64,000 bases of DNA from a virus (IMGVR_UViG_3300042465_003568:1-64000), one strand, 5' to 3'; shown: positions 39,820-48,886, counted from the first letter of the stretch. Numbers and translations are program-made. Notes: generated from the sequence alone by a model not told the origin.

Positions 39820-40548
39820 CTAGTTTTTGAATATTGCTTTTTTAATCATTCTATCTAATATATTTGCGCATGCTATGTCTAAAGCTTTTTTAGTAGCAAT
39901 AGAAATGGTAGATTGATTAAACTTAATAGGATCTATAGAATCATCTGAAAGTAATGTTAACTCTCTAGTAGTTTTTGCTTCGCCTAATCCTGATGCACCA
40001 AAGACTATCCCTGTTTCTGCATTAGTAAAACGTACTTGTAAACCAAGTCTAGTTACCATATTATCTTTAATCCCATCTTTTAAATTAATAGTTTCGTCTT
40101 CTGATATAGAATAGTCATAAACTTCAATAGTTACGAAGTATTCAGCTAAGTTAATTTTACCTCTGCCATCTAATTTATTCTCACTAATACCAGCTTGAGA
40201 AGCCTGGAATTGTTTTACCATTCTATTTTTAATCTCAGTTTTATCTTCTGTAAATTTAAACCTATTTAAGTTTTCTAAATATTCCATAGAAATATTAGCA
40301 ACTCCTAAACCAACTCTCTTTTCTTTAAGTTCAGGATACATTTCGTATATTTCGTCAGAAATACCGCATTTTAATATTTGAATTGGAATCTGAGGTCCTT
40401 CGTAATCAAGGTAGGCAGATATATCTTTCTTTTTTTCAAAATCTGCTTTAAACTCTTCTGTTTTTGTAGATCCTATTACTTGACAGCGTGCTGTTTTATT
40501 TAGTAGAAATATGTTTAATAGACATAAAATCACTATAAAGTATTTCAT
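39820..40548 (-). CDS. CsgG-family secreted/envelope protein
   Basis: 242 residues with an N-terminal signal segment (MKYFIVILCLLNIFLLN). VGLGVANISMEYLENLNRF (about 78-96) and AEYFVTIEVYDYSISEDE (about 136-153) fit CsgG, as does VTRLGLQVRFTNAETGIV followed by FGASGLGEAK (about 168-195). CsgG forms the curli export pore of the outer membrane. A classical lipobox is not clear (a Cys at about 22 has no LxxC). It probably acts with the barrel protein downstream. A 7-bp inverted repeat and a TATATTTATAC box precede the start. Confidence 0.65.
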   Translation of the reverse strand: MKYFIVILCLLNIFLLNKTARCQVIGSTKTEEFKADFEKKKDISAYLDYEGPQIPIQILKCGISDEIYEMYPELKEKRVGLGVANISMEYLENLNRFKFTEDKTEIKNRMVKQFQASQAGISENKLDGRGKINLAEYFVTIEVYDYSISEDETINLKDGIKDNMVTRLGLQVRFTNAETGIVFGASGLGEAKTTRELTLLSDDSIDPIKFNQSTISIATKKALDIACANILDRMIKKAIFKN

Positions 40549-40550
40549 AT

Positions 40551-40570
40551 TACGTAGTTTTATCTACGTA
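40551..40570. promoter_or_regulatory. Perfect inverted repeat in the CsgG-gene leader
   Basis: TACGTAG (40551-40557) and CTACGTA (40564-40570) form a 7-bp hairpin with six-base loop TTTTAT. It lies directly upstream of the ATG at 40548 and just downstream of a TATATTTATAC promoter-like box. It could be an operator or an mRNA hairpin. Confidence 0.5.
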
Positions 40571-40576
40571 TAAATA

Positions 40577-40601
40577 TAAAAAAAGGGAGTATTTAGCTCC
40601 C
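40577..40601 (-). terminator. Rho-independent terminator
   Basis: On the minus strand GGGAG-CTAAATA-CTCCC followed by seven T. It sits ten bases after the stop of the beta-helix lipoprotein gene at 40611, separating it from the CsgG gene. Confidence 0.75.
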
Positions 40602-40610
40602 TAATATTTA

Positions 40611-41813
40611 TTAATGTCCCTTATTTGGGAATCTAGTCCATCCAACTGTCCAACCAGGTTTTGACAGTGTTTCCATTTCGTTTTTAGTATAAGACACTTC
40701 TTTATTTCCTTGACTCAATGCTTTTGTTTTCATTTCTGATGCAATTATTACAGCAGATGTAGATCTAAAATTTTGTAATGGATCAAATGCTTGTACTTCG
40801 TTATTTTCAAACTTGCTGACTCCATCTTTATAAGCTTGAGCAGTTTCATTTGACTCTATACTAAAGCCGCCTTTCATGTAACCTAGTATCTTGGAGTTAG
40901 TTATTGTGAATTGGGTGGCTCTCCTCCACCTCAATCCTAAGTTATGATTGGTTATTGAGTTAGCATCAAAAGGGCCTACCAGAATCATCCCAATTAGCTT
41001 TGGGTGAGTAAATGGCTGCGCGCTTGATCCTGTTCCATCATTATCGCATTCTACACCATTACCAGCATCTCCATTATCTACAAATTGAGGATCGCGTTTT
41101 GATACTCCGTTTGTTACAGTTCCAGTATATCCAAAGTCAAAGTCGAAGTCATCGTCTGCTGTAGCATACGCATATAAGTTCTTAGGTGATACTGTGCCTC
41201 CAAAAAATTCAAAGGCATCGTCGTTAGCGTAGATAGTTTGGACATTTTCGATTGTAGTACCTGATCCTACTGCACCTAAAGTTAATCCATTGATTTCTGA
41301 GTTTGGTAGTGCAGCTATGCCTGCATATTCTATACGAATATACTTTAATATACCACTATTATCATTATCATTCATACCACCATAAGGTCTACCAATACCA
41401 CCTTCAATAGTTGGTTCAGCCGATCTATTTGTTTTAGCGCGGCCTAGTATTACAATACCTCCCCAATCTCCAGGAGTTTTTTCTCCTTCAGGTTTTCCTG
41501 ATGTAAACACGATAGGTTTTGATACGGTTCCTTCTGCAATTATTTGTGCGCCTCTTTCAATACATAGTGCACCTTTCTCAGCAATATCACTTATTATAGT
41601 AGTGCCAGGCTGAATGATTAATCTAGCACCATCAGTTACATACACGTATCCTTTGAGTGTCCATACTTTGTCTGATGTTAAAGTAGTTGTAGTATTAATG
41701 TTACCACTCAATGTAGTTACAGAAGGTACGTTGATAGGTTGCGCGTCGCCGCCTAGTTCTTTAGTGCAACTGAAGATACTGGTAGCAATTAGTAATAAGA
41801 AAAGCTTTTTCAT
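40611..41813 (-). CDS. Lipoprotein with beta-helix fold
   Basis: 400 residues. Signal peptide and lipobox ATSIFSC put the lipidated Cys at about 16. The mature part (LTSDKVWTLKGYVYVTDGAR, IIQPGTTIISDIAEKG, IVFTSG...DWGGIVILGRA) is a right-handed beta-helix type common in Bacteroidota surface lipoproteins. Those are often encoded beside TonB receptors; in such pairs the lipoprotein captures a ligand. A TonB receptor gene lies 4 bases upstream by overlap, so the pair is probably co-transcribed. Confidence 0.7.
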   Translation of the reverse strand: MKKLFLLLIATSIFSCTKELGGDAQPINVPSVTTLSGNINTTTTLTSDKVWTLKGYVYVTDGARLIIQPGTTIISDIAEKGALCIERGAQIIAEGTVSKPIVFTSGKPEGEKTPGDWGGIVILGRAKTNRSAEPTIEGGIGRPYGGMNDNDNSGILKYIRIEYAGIAALPNSEINGLTLGAVGSGTTIENVQTIYANDDAFEFFGGTVSPKNLYAYATADDDFDFDFGYTGTVTNGVSKRDPQFVDNGDAGNGVECDNDGTGSSAQPFTHPKLIGMILVGPFDANSITNHNLGLRWRRATQFTITNSKILGYMKGGFSIESNETAQAYKDGVSKFENNEVQAFDPLQNFRSTSAVIIASEMKTKALSQGNKEVSYTKNEMETLSKPGWTVGWTRFPNKGH

Positions 41814-44062
41814 AAGTTTACGTTTAGTGTTAATGAGACTGTTTGTTCATTGTTTATTTTTATTAAGTCGCCTCTATTCTTTTGATAATATCTAGAAGGC
41901 TGAGCTAATACATCTGATATGGCTAATTTTATTTCAGCTTTCTTTATCTTTCTAAGATACACAATATCTACTACGTCTCTAGAATTTTCAAATATATCTG
42001 AATAACCTTGAAAACCTACTGCAGATATTCTATCTCCGACTCTATTGTATGTTACATTTAATGTGTTAGAGTTTTTGTGTAAATTTAATCCTCCATTGAT
42101 AATATAATTAGACTGACCTTGTAGTTGTCTTTTAGATCCATTTACATTTACTTGTGATGTCATGATCGATGTATTAGCGTAGAAGTCCATCCAGCAAGTC
42201 ATTTTCTTTCTTACTTCTATTTCTACACCATACAAATGTGCTTGATCTGGGTTCATATAAGTTAACAGTAAGTTTGAAGGAACAGATCCATCTGCTACGA
42301 TTTGTTCGATAGGTTTTATGAATTGCTTACCAAATACTCCAATAGATATTGTTTCACCGGCTTTAGGATAGTATTCCCATTTTAGATCTATATTGTAAAC
42401 ATCAGACTTTTCTAATTTCGAGTTACCTAGTAGTTGTGCATTTCTAATAAAGTCATAGTAAGCAAAGTTAGCTACTTCTCTAAATTCTGGTCTTGCTAAG
42501 GTTTTGCTTATAGAAAACCTCTTCTTAATTCTGTCTACTGTTTTTGATATATTTAATGAAGGTAAAAAGTCTAAATACTTTCTGTCTACATTTACTTTTT
42601 GCCCACTAAAATCTGCTGTGTTAACTGTGAATACATTATACTCTGTTCTTAGGCCCGTGTTTAACTTCCAGTCTCCAAACTCTCTATCGTACATGATATA
42701 ACCAGTCATCAAATCGAAATCAGCTTTATATCTGTCTGTGTTGTTTGTTATTTCGTTCATCAAGTCAGAAGCTTCGTATCTAAATACTCTTGCTTGAAAC
42801 TGTCTAATCTTTTTTAAATAATTAGAACCTATCTTAATATTGTTAAATTGTTTGTTAACGCTTGCATTGAAACTATTTTCATTCATTACACTCCAAAATC
42901 TGTAAGTATCTCTCCAAGCTATGGAATAGTTTTGATTTGTTCCTAATGATTTAGTAATAGGATTTACTCTATAATCAGGTTGATCTCTCAACATTAAGTT
43001 ATAACCTATATTAAAATCAACAGTCTTGATCTTAGTATCGAATTGAGAATTAAGAACAGTCTTTACTATTTTATTACTCGATGTACTTCTAACGTCTTGA
43101 ACGTTGTCGTAGTTCTCACCGAACCTGGTAAGATAGGATTGTTCTGTTTGATGATTGAATAAAGTTTTTAGACTATATCTATACTTTCCTATGTAAGTAA
43201 TATTCAAAAGAGAATTAACAGATTCTATTTGTGTGTAAGAAGTGTCTCTGTATTTGTACGCAAGCTCTGTAGAAGATTGATAGTCTAATCTATCGATGTA
43301 ATTTAAAGTGTGAGATCTCCTTCCTGTAGAACTCAATAAAGCATTCCATTTATTTTTATTAATTCCAAATGAAAGTGATCCATTATAATTAGGGCTAGAT
43401 GTAAAACTTTTTGGTTCATAAGATTGAAGCATCTTTGTGTATGCTCTTCTATCTCCTAAACTACCGACTCTAAAGTTATACGTAGAAGGAAACGCGGAAG
43501 GGAATTTAGCTCCTTGTACTAACTTGAAGCCTTTCGAAGTTGAAACTAAACCCCAACCGGTTCCTAGAGAAATATTTAAAAAACTATTAGATACATCTTT
43601 AGTTGTTATTTGAATTAATCCGCCAGAAAAATCTCCGGGTAGATTTGCTGCAGCAGACTTTGCTACAACTATATTGTCTATTAAGTTAGAAGGAACTATA
43701 TCAAAAGAGAAAGCTCTTCTATCTGGTTCTGTTGATGGAAGCAGGGTTTTATTTAGTAAGGCTGAATTGTATCTATCCGCTAGCCCTCTAACTAAAACGA
43801 ATTTATCGTTTTGAATAGTAACTCCGTTAATTCTTTTTAAAGCATCACCTACAGTTCTATCAGGAGTCTTTTTTATATACTCTATAGATATTCCGTCTGA
43901 TACTACAGAACTATTTTTGATGGAGTTAATTACCGCTAAATTACTTTCTTTCTTGGCTACTGACTTTACTGTTATCTCTCTTAAATTTTTATTGAAAACT
44001 GTATCTTGAGAGTATGCTAAAATAGGAAACAGCGAAACAAAAATAAAAAACGACTTAATCAT
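41810..44062 (-). CDS. TonB-dependent outer-membrane receptor
   Basis: 750 residues. Signal peptide 1-19 (FVSLFPILAYSQ) and a plug domain of about 35-150: TVGDALKRINGVTIQ (about 70-84) then RGLADRYNSALLNKTLLPST and PGDFSGGLIQITTKD (about 142-156). A C-terminal barrel ends TVSLTLNVNL. It lacks the carboxypeptidase-like N-terminal domain of SusC proteins and is short for that group. Such receptors import iron chelates, vitamins or glycans with host TonB. A phage copy is unusual and could also be a substitute phage receptor or exclusion factor. 110 AT-rich bases precede it. Confidence 0.8.
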   Translation of the reverse strand: MIKSFFIFVSLFPILAYSQDTVFNKNLREITVKSVAKKESNLAVINSIKNSSVVSDGISIEYIKKTPDRTVGDALKRINGVTIQNDKFVLVRGLADRYNSALLNKTLLPSTEPDRRAFSFDIVPSNLIDNIVVAKSAAANLPGDFSGGLIQITTKDVSNSFLNISLGTGWGLVSTSKGFKLVQGAKFPSAFPSTYNFRVGSLGDRRAYTKMLQSYEPKSFTSSPNYNGSLSFGINKNKWNALLSSTGRRSHTLNYIDRLDYQSSTELAYKYRDTSYTQIESVNSLLNITYIGKYRYSLKTLFNHQTEQSYLTRFGENYDNVQDVRSTSSNKIVKTVLNSQFDTKIKTVDFNIGYNLMLRDQPDYRVNPITKSLGTNQNYSIAWRDTYRFWSVMNENSFNASVNKQFNNIKIGSNYLKKIRQFQARVFRYEASDLMNEITNNTDRYKADFDLMTGYIMYDREFGDWKLNTGLRTEYNVFTVNTADFSGQKVNVDRKYLDFLPSLNISKTVDRIKKRFSISKTLARPEFREVANFAYYDFIRNAQLLGNSKLEKSDVYNIDLKWEYYPKAGETISIGVFGKQFIKPIEQIVADGSVPSNLLLTYMNPDQAHLYGVEIEVRKKMTCWMDFYANTSIMTSQVNVNGSKRQLQGQSNYIINGGLNLHKNSNTLNVTYNRVGDRISAVGFQGYSDIFENSRDVVDIVYLRKIKKAEIKLAISDVLAQPSRYYQKNRGDLIKINNEQTVSLTLNVNL

Positions 44063-44170
44063 TATTAAGGATTGTTAGTACCTTTATAATTATTAAGCCG
44101 CTTTTTAGGTGGGCTATTTATTGTGTTATTAAATTATTAACTAATTTTAAAATTTTTATTAATTAACTTT

Positions 44171-44410
44171 TTACTCTCCACTTTTTTTATTTATAAATTT
44201 ATCAACAGAAGCTATACCAAAGCAAGCGATTGTTAATATTTTAAATGAATCAAAAATAAACTCATTTATAAGTAGCGGTTTATTCATAGCTCCTGTTATG
44301 ATGTCTGTAATAGCAAACATACACATCATTAAGAAAGCTGCGAATCCTATAACTGCTTTTTCATTGATAGAATTACTATCATTGAAAAGATCGTGAAAAA
44401 ATTTTTTCAT
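44171..44410 (-). CDS. Holin-like small membrane protein
   Basis: 79 residues with two hydrophobic helices, about 20-42 (VIGFAAFLMMCMFAITDIIT) and about 52-70 (DSFKILTIACFGIASVD), and a basic C-terminal KFINKKSGE. Size and layout fit class II holins that puncture the inner membrane for lysis. Its place one gene from an EF-hand protein and three from an endolysin supports the role. Confidence 0.6.
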   Translation of the reverse strand: MKKFFHDLFNDSNSINEKAVIGFAAFLMMCMFAITDIITGAMNKPLLINEFIFDSFKILTIACFGIASVDKFINKKSGE

Positions 44411-44450
44411 TTCAATAATTTTAATTTATTTAATATCGATAACTTTATTC

Positions 44451-44873
44451 TTACTCTTTTATTTTTCCGCATTTTAAACATTCCAAATCACCATCATTAT
44501 CAAAATCTCCCCAAACGTGTTCACATTGTCTATGCGCGAAGTACTCATCAATTTTACCATCGCCATCGAAATCTAATCCATCCATTACACCATCTCCATC
44601 TTCATCAATTTCAACGCACCCTCTTGCTTCGGCACTTACACCCACTTCTGCGGTTGCTGCAACAGATGTATCCGTTATCTCAACACCCACACTTGCGTGA
44701 GCCTCACCAGTAACCTCAACGGTTAATTCTACACCATCAACAGTAGTACTTACTGAAGATGAATCTTCAACACTCGCACCATCTTGTGGGTCTGCAGTGA
44801 TTTGGCCACCACCAGTTTCAAATCCAATTTTTAGACCGTTATCTTCCTGTGCTTTTTTTACTTCTTCTGACAT
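44451..44873 (-). CDS. Calcium-loop and zinc-ribbon protein
   Basis: 140 residues. The N-terminal about 80 residues are a Thr/Ser/Val/Ala-rich beta stretch. Residues about 92-112 hold two DxDxDG-type loops (DEDGDGVMDG and DFDGDGKIDE) and residues about 114-140 hold CEHVW...DNDGDLECLKC, which mixes a third acidic loop with a zinc ribbon. It is likely metal-stabilised and may be a virion or cell-wall contact protein. It lies in the lysis gene block. Confidence 0.55.
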   Translation of the reverse strand: MSEEVKKAQEDNGLKIGFETGGGQITADPQDGASVEDSSSVSTTVDGVELTVEVTGEAHASVGVEITDTSVAATAEVGVSAEARGCVEIDEDGDGVMDGLDFDGDGKIDEYFAHRQCEHVWGDFDNDGDLECLKCGKIKE

Positions 44874-44888
44874 ATTTTTAATATTATA

Positions 44889-45197
44889 TTACCACAGCGG
44901 TTCTTTTTCTTTAAATTCGTCTCCTTCTTTTTTCTTAGGTTTAGCTGTAGCTTCTTTTACTGTTTCTTTTTCTTTAATAATAATAGTTTTCCCTCCAGCT
45001 GCTTGCTGCTGTTGTTGAGTATTGTTAATAATAATACTAGGTTGAGCTTGTACTGGTTGAGCGGTATCGTTTCCGCCACCAAACAATGTTGATCCTAACC
45101 AAGCCCCACCGGCTGTTACAACTGTAGCTAACGTACCTACAATAGTTTTTTTTAGCCCAGTCCAAGTTCCTTCTTGCTGATTTGTTTCTTCTGACAT
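44889..45197 (-). CDS. Single-pass membrane protein in lysis cassette
   Basis: 102 residues. One hydrophobic stretch, about 14-36 (TIVGTLATVVTAGGAWLG), is followed by Gln/Ala-rich and Lys/Glu-rich tails (KPKKKEGDEFKEKEPLW). The layout fits a spanin- or holin-accessory protein with a periplasmic coiled or flexible end. It starts three bases after the endolysin gene. Confidence 0.55.
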   Translation of the reverse strand: MSEETNQQEGTWTGLKKTIVGTLATVVTAGGAWLGSTLFGGGNDTAQPVQAQPSIIINNTQQQQQAAGGKTIIIKEKETVKEATAKPKKKEGDEFKEKEPLW

Positions 45198-45199
45198 AG

Positions 45200-45802
45200 T
45201 TAACTGTTTAAAAGGTTATAGTATTCTTTAAAATGTTTAATTCTATCTGGAAGTCCAATTGTACCTCCATTTACTCTTTTTGTTACTTTAGTAACTACTA
45301 AATCACTGGCTCCTTCATCTGCTATTTTATGTAAGCTATTTTTATAAAAGAACCACGCTGCAGAAGCTAAAGGATATTTTGTAGCTACTAAATCAGGATT
45401 TGCTACACAATCTTCTCCAATAGATTTTGAGAACGCAGTATAGTTATCTTTTCCTGTAAGTTGTATAAATCCTCTTCCTTTAAATTTAGATCCATCACCA
45501 GAAGTTTCAGAACCGTTACCCATTCTACTAGCGTATACTTTATTTGCTATTTTATCAGGCTGTCTTTGATATTGATTAGCCACTGCTTCTGTAGGAAAAT
45601 ACTTCTTAAATATTCCCATCAAACCTTTACTAGAATAATTTAAATTTTCTTTCAAGAATTTAAATCCTCCTGATTCATGTCCGCACTGTGCTAAAAAGTG
45701 AGCGAGTCTAATTGGAGTATTTAATTCAAATTTAGCTATTGTGTCTGGTATTTGGGCTAGTACTTGATCTGGGATATGCCCTTTTAATTTTTGTATATTC
45801 AT
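45200..45802 (-). CDS. GH19-type endolysin (chitinase-like lysozyme)
   Basis: 200 residues. LAHFLAQCGHESGGFKFL (about 33-50) contains the catalytic Glu of family 19 (HESGGF). FKGRGFIQLTGKDNY (about 107-121) is the GRGxxQLTG signature, and AWFFYKNSLHKIADEG follows. These phage enzymes cleave peptidoglycan to release virions. No signal peptide is present, so it depends on a holin. It is the main enzyme of the lysis block at 44171-45802. Confidence 0.9.
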   Translation of the reverse strand: MNIQKLKGHIPDQVLAQIPDTIAKFELNTPIRLAHFLAQCGHESGGFKFLKENLNYSSKGLMGIFKKYFPTEAVANQYQRQPDKIANKVYASRMGNGSETSGDGSKFKGRGFIQLTGKDNYTAFSKSIGEDCVANPDLVATKYPLASAAWFFYKNSLHKIADEGASDLVVTKVTKRVNGGTIGLPDRIKHFKEYYNLLNS

Positions 45803-45808
45803 AAATTA

Positions 45809-46168
45809 TTACTTTTTGATTATTATATTTGTTTTATATTCAGTGCCTTGAATGTCTATAAGTATTAAATTATAGTCGCCATTTTTAAGATCAGAAAAAT
45901 CTAACTTTTTTGTTACATTAGAACTTTCTGCAGTAAAACCTAATATTTTTAATTCTTTTCCAAGTAAATTTGTTACCTGGAGTGAATACTTGGCGTTTGT
46001 AGTTAACGTCATGTCAACTACTATATTTGAGCCATTTGAAACAATTGGAGAAACTTTGTTAATAACAGATGCTTTGGGAATAGCACCTAATTCTATTTTT
46101 AGAGGCTCAATTTGTATTTTTGTGCATCCAACAAATATAAATATCAAGATGTATAGTAGCTTTTTCAT
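45809..46168 (-). CDS. Lipoprotein carrying a T9SS-like C-terminal domain
   Basis: 119 residues. Signal peptide and lipobox IFVGC put the lipidated Cys at 15. The last about 80 residues follow the type A T9SS sorting-domain pattern: SPIVSNGSNIVVDM, then YSLQVTNLLGKELKI and DFSDLKNGDYNLIL, ending IIIKK. Such a domain normally follows a long secreted protein; here it is attached almost directly to a lipid anchor. It could be a mimic or a decoy, or the host family may be broader than this. It lies two bases after the cohesin-like gene. Confidence 0.6.
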   Translation of the reverse strand: MKKLLYILIFIFVGCTKIQIEPLKIELGAIPKASVINKVSPIVSNGSNIVVDMTLTTNAKYSLQVTNLLGKELKILGFTAESSNVTKKLDFSDLKNGDYNLILIDIQGTEYKTNIIIKK

Positions 46169-46169
46169 A

Positions 46170-47939
46170 TTAATTAAAGTTATTGTATCCGGTTAATTTT
46201 ATGGACTGAGTATTTAAATTGATTCCTAACTGATTGCCATTATTGTCTGAAGCATCCAGGTTCGAGGTTATTTGTATTTTAGTATTCAGATCTAACCCGT
46301 TTTCGAGTGCCGAGAATTTTAGTTTAAATGGTAGTGATGCGCCTATTATAGAATTTTTAAGATCTTTGTCTATAGCTCCAAATTTTATTTTACCTTCTTT
46401 AGAATTAGCAAATACATACCATGAATTAGGTACTTCAGATTTAATATCCTCAAATTTTACTTTAGTATTATCATAGACAAATTCAAATTGTATTGCAGAT
46501 ACATTATTTCCTTTAGTGTCTAAATTTATAGGAATTTCTATATTGTTTGATGTGATAACTATATTTTTTAAATTAACATCTATATAAGAAACATTTTTAA
46601 TATCATTAAAACCATATGCAGCATTTGAAAGCCCAGATAATAACAAACTATTTTTTGCGGTTGTTATAGTTTGTCCATTTAATACAACTTGAGAAGAGTG
46701 AGACCTATTTATATCTCCTGGTACTATATATTTTAAATCAACTGTATCAGCCACACTTTTAGTTTTGAACTTAACTTTAAAAGAGTTCATATCTGTAAGT
46801 GTTAGTTGCAAAGCTTCATCTACACCAACATTGTCAAAATAGTTTTTTGTGAATATAGGCAAATTAGTAATATTAGAATTAGCTTGGCTATTAAATATAG
46901 TGTCCGCTCCTACTGCTTGAGCAAAAAGTAAGGCTAAATCTCCTCCGTCAAACTTTTGATTTCTATTAACATCTGCTGCAAAAAAACTCATTCCTGATGT
47001 CATTGAAATTTTATTAAATGTTCCATCAAGGTTTTGTTTAATAAATTCATTTTGTGCTGCTGTGTAATCTGATACTGTTACAGCTCTAGATAGTATGCTC
47101 CCTAAACTATCTGAAGGGATCCATGCGGATGCATAATAAGTTGTATTAGGCAAAATCTCACTAGATAAATTATAAGATCCATTAGTACCAACTGATCTAC
47201 TTGCTCTTAGTATATTATTAGTAGAATCTGTAAAAGCTAGTGTAGGCTTTAAATTACCAAATAAATTTCCGTTGACTTGAAAAGTTCCGCGAATTAGTGC
47301 ATTTAAATTGGGATCTAGATTAATCCAAGCAGAATTAGGTTTGGGCATTGTAATTGTCATTTCTTGACCTGAGTTACTCCATCCGTATGCAAAGTTATAA
47401 TAAATAGAATCATAAGCAAAACCTGCTTGGATATTAACTACTTTAAAACGAAGATAACAAAGAACACCATTGTTCAGTTGTGTCATATTACCATTAGGAG
47501 TGGCAGTATTAATGTTAATACGATTAATAGCTTTAGTTTGTCCTTGTGCATATTGATACTGCGCATTTTGTGAATTTTGCAAACCATTCTCGGTATTATT
47601 GTTTGCATTATTAAACCAATTATATCCTGGATAGTAATTATTAGAAAACGAAGTTTGAGTTCCAATAGGAATAGCTTCTGTTCCTGATTGTGGAAACACA
47701 ATTCCTATCATACTGATAGCCGATATTTGATGTTGGAAGTCAAGATAAAAGTTTCTTATATTAGAGTTATTATTCTTTAATACAAGAGCGACTTCAACTG
47801 TATCATCTTTTTCAATGGCTCCGCCATTAATATCTGTAGTTATTAAGTTAGGCCAGATTTTAAGTTCTGGTGGTGTATTCTGGCTATAGGATGAAAAAGC
47901 AACTATAAAAGTAGCTAAAAGCAAAATTATTTTTTTCAT
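46170..47939 (-). CDS. Large secreted protein with dockerin- and cohesin-like parts
   Basis: 589 residues. A signal peptide (1-19, VAFSSYSQ) is followed by a beta-rich N-terminal half. About residue 318 there is a dockerin-like calcium loop (ADVNRNQKFDGGDLALL), and PGDINRSHSS near 410 may be a second, poorer one. Residues about 465-585 resemble a cohesin-type beta sandwich (NIEIPINLDTKG, IQFEFVYDNTKVKFE, IKITSN-like strands). It is likely surface-exposed. It pairs with the T9SS-domain lipoprotein gene downstream. The family assignment of each part is tentative. Confidence 0.5.
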   Translation of the reverse strand: MKKIILLLATFIVAFSSYSQNTPPELKIWPNLITTDINGGAIEKDDTVEVALVLKNNNSNIRNFYLDFQHQISAISMIGIVFPQSGTEAIPIGTQTSFSNNYYPGYNWFNNANNNTENGLQNSQNAQYQYAQGQTKAINRININTATPNGNMTQLNNGVLCYLRFKVVNIQAGFAYDSIYYNFAYGWSNSGQEMTITMPKPNSAWINLDPNLNALIRGTFQVNGNLFGNLKPTLAFTDSTNNILRASRSVGTNGSYNLSSEILPNTTYYASAWIPSDSLGSILSRAVTVSDYTAAQNEFIKQNLDGTFNKISMTSGMSFFAADVNRNQKFDGGDLALLFAQAVGADTIFNSQANSNITNLPIFTKNYFDNVGVDEALQLTLTDMNSFKVKFKTKSVADTVDLKYIVPGDINRSHSSQVVLNGQTITTAKNSLLLSGLSNAAYGFNDIKNVSYIDVNLKNIVITSNNIEIPINLDTKGNNVSAIQFEFVYDNTKVKFEDIKSEVPNSWYVFANSKEGKIKFGAIDKDLKNSIIGASLPFKLKFSALENGLDLNTKIQITSNLDASDNNGNQLGINLNTQSIKLTGYNNFN

Positions 47940-47943
47940 ATTT

Positions 47944-48573
47944 TTAATCTAGTAATTTAGTAATCAACGCAACACAGGTTTTCTTAACTGCATTTCTCAT
48001 GACCGTTGAATTAAATTGACCAGATTCAGAAATCAATAATGTTGAGGTGGAGATTTCTGAAGACTCATCTGTGACAGTTTGTCTTTTGATGATCTTACCT
48101 TTATTGTCTAATAGTACTCCTTCCATTCTAATGATGACAGCGTTTTCATCTTTGTGGAATATAGACACATTGGTATTAGTTTGTTTTTGATCCATATAAA
48201 CTATATTTGCACTGATCAAAAACTCGGCGTCTTCTTTGTTTGTTAAATTATAACCTTTATCTTGAGCAACTTCTTCTATAATATTTTTAACTCCAAAAGC
48301 TAGATTTTTGTTACCTGTCATCGGACCTATTTTCACACTATTTACAACAGTATTAATGTAGATCGTTTTATATTGCGCAGAGAATGCGCTAGATTTACTA
48401 AAAGTTCCGTCAAATTTATGTATATACCAAGTATTAATTGACGTAGCTATATTTTTAAACCCAGAAAAATCTAAAACTATTAAGCTAATTTGTAAAAATA
48501 GTCCTAGAAGGACAAAAGATATAATTAACTTTAGAAATAATTGTTCTAAAAGAATATATATATACTTATTCAC
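47944..48573 (-). CDS. Membrane-anchored protein, possibly CsgG-like
   Basis: About 209 residues from a GTG start at 48573 (VNKYIYILLEQ); a TTG 12 codons upstream is also possible. One long hydrophobic stretch near the N terminus (LKLIISFVLLGLFLQISLI) is followed by a soluble domain. There, FGVKNIIEEVAQDKGYNLT and AEFLISANIVYMD have the shape of CsgG/LptE-like envelope proteins. The exact family is unclear. A TATTTATATAA box lies close upstream. Confidence 0.5.
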   Translation of the reverse strand: MNKYIYILLEQLFLKLIISFVLLGLFLQISLIVLDFSGFKNIATSINTWYIHKFDGTFSKSSAFSAQYKTIYINTVVNSVKIGPMTGNKNLAFGVKNIIEEVAQDKGYNLTNKEDAEFLISANIVYMDQKQTNTNVSIFHKDENAVIIRMEGVLLDNKGKIIKRQTVTDESSEISTSTLLISESGQFNSTVMRNAVKKTCVALITKLLD

Positions 48574-48628
48574 TCTATAATTGGTTATATAAATAAATAT
48601 CAAAACCAATTATTAATTTATAAAGTAT

Positions 48629-48886
48629 CTATTTAAATTTAGCCAAAGTTGATTTAAGTTGATCTTTAGACATAACTCCAGAACTTCTGAACAGGGTATT
48701 TCCTGCATGATCTACAACTACAATAGTTGGAACTGCGCTAATTTCATACTTTTGAGAAAAAGTAGTATCATAATCAACGTTAATATCGTTTATAGAAATA
48801 CCTAAATCTCTTGAAACTTCTTGAACAATAGGCTTAAAAACTTTACACGGTCCACACCATGGAGCTGAGAAATACAAAACTTGCAT
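48629..48886 (-). CDS. Thioredoxin
   Basis: 85 residues, slightly shorter than bacterial thioredoxin. FSAPWCGPCKVFKPI (7-21) is the active-site WCGPC, and ISAVPTIVVVDHAG (about 50-63) includes the cis-Pro. It reduces disulfides in the cytoplasm; phage thioredoxins can serve nucleotide reduction or assembly. It sits next to a secreted nuclease gene, one base apart. Confidence 0.9.
   Translation of the reverse strand: MQVLYFSAPWCGPCKVFKPIVQEVSRDLGISINDINVDYDTTFSQKYEISAVPTIVVVDHAGNTLFRSSGVMSKDQLKSTLAKFK

Noticed and set aside
41810-44062. SusC-type receptor
   Set aside because: Shorter than SusC, no carboxypeptidase-like N-terminal domain, and no SusD gene follows.
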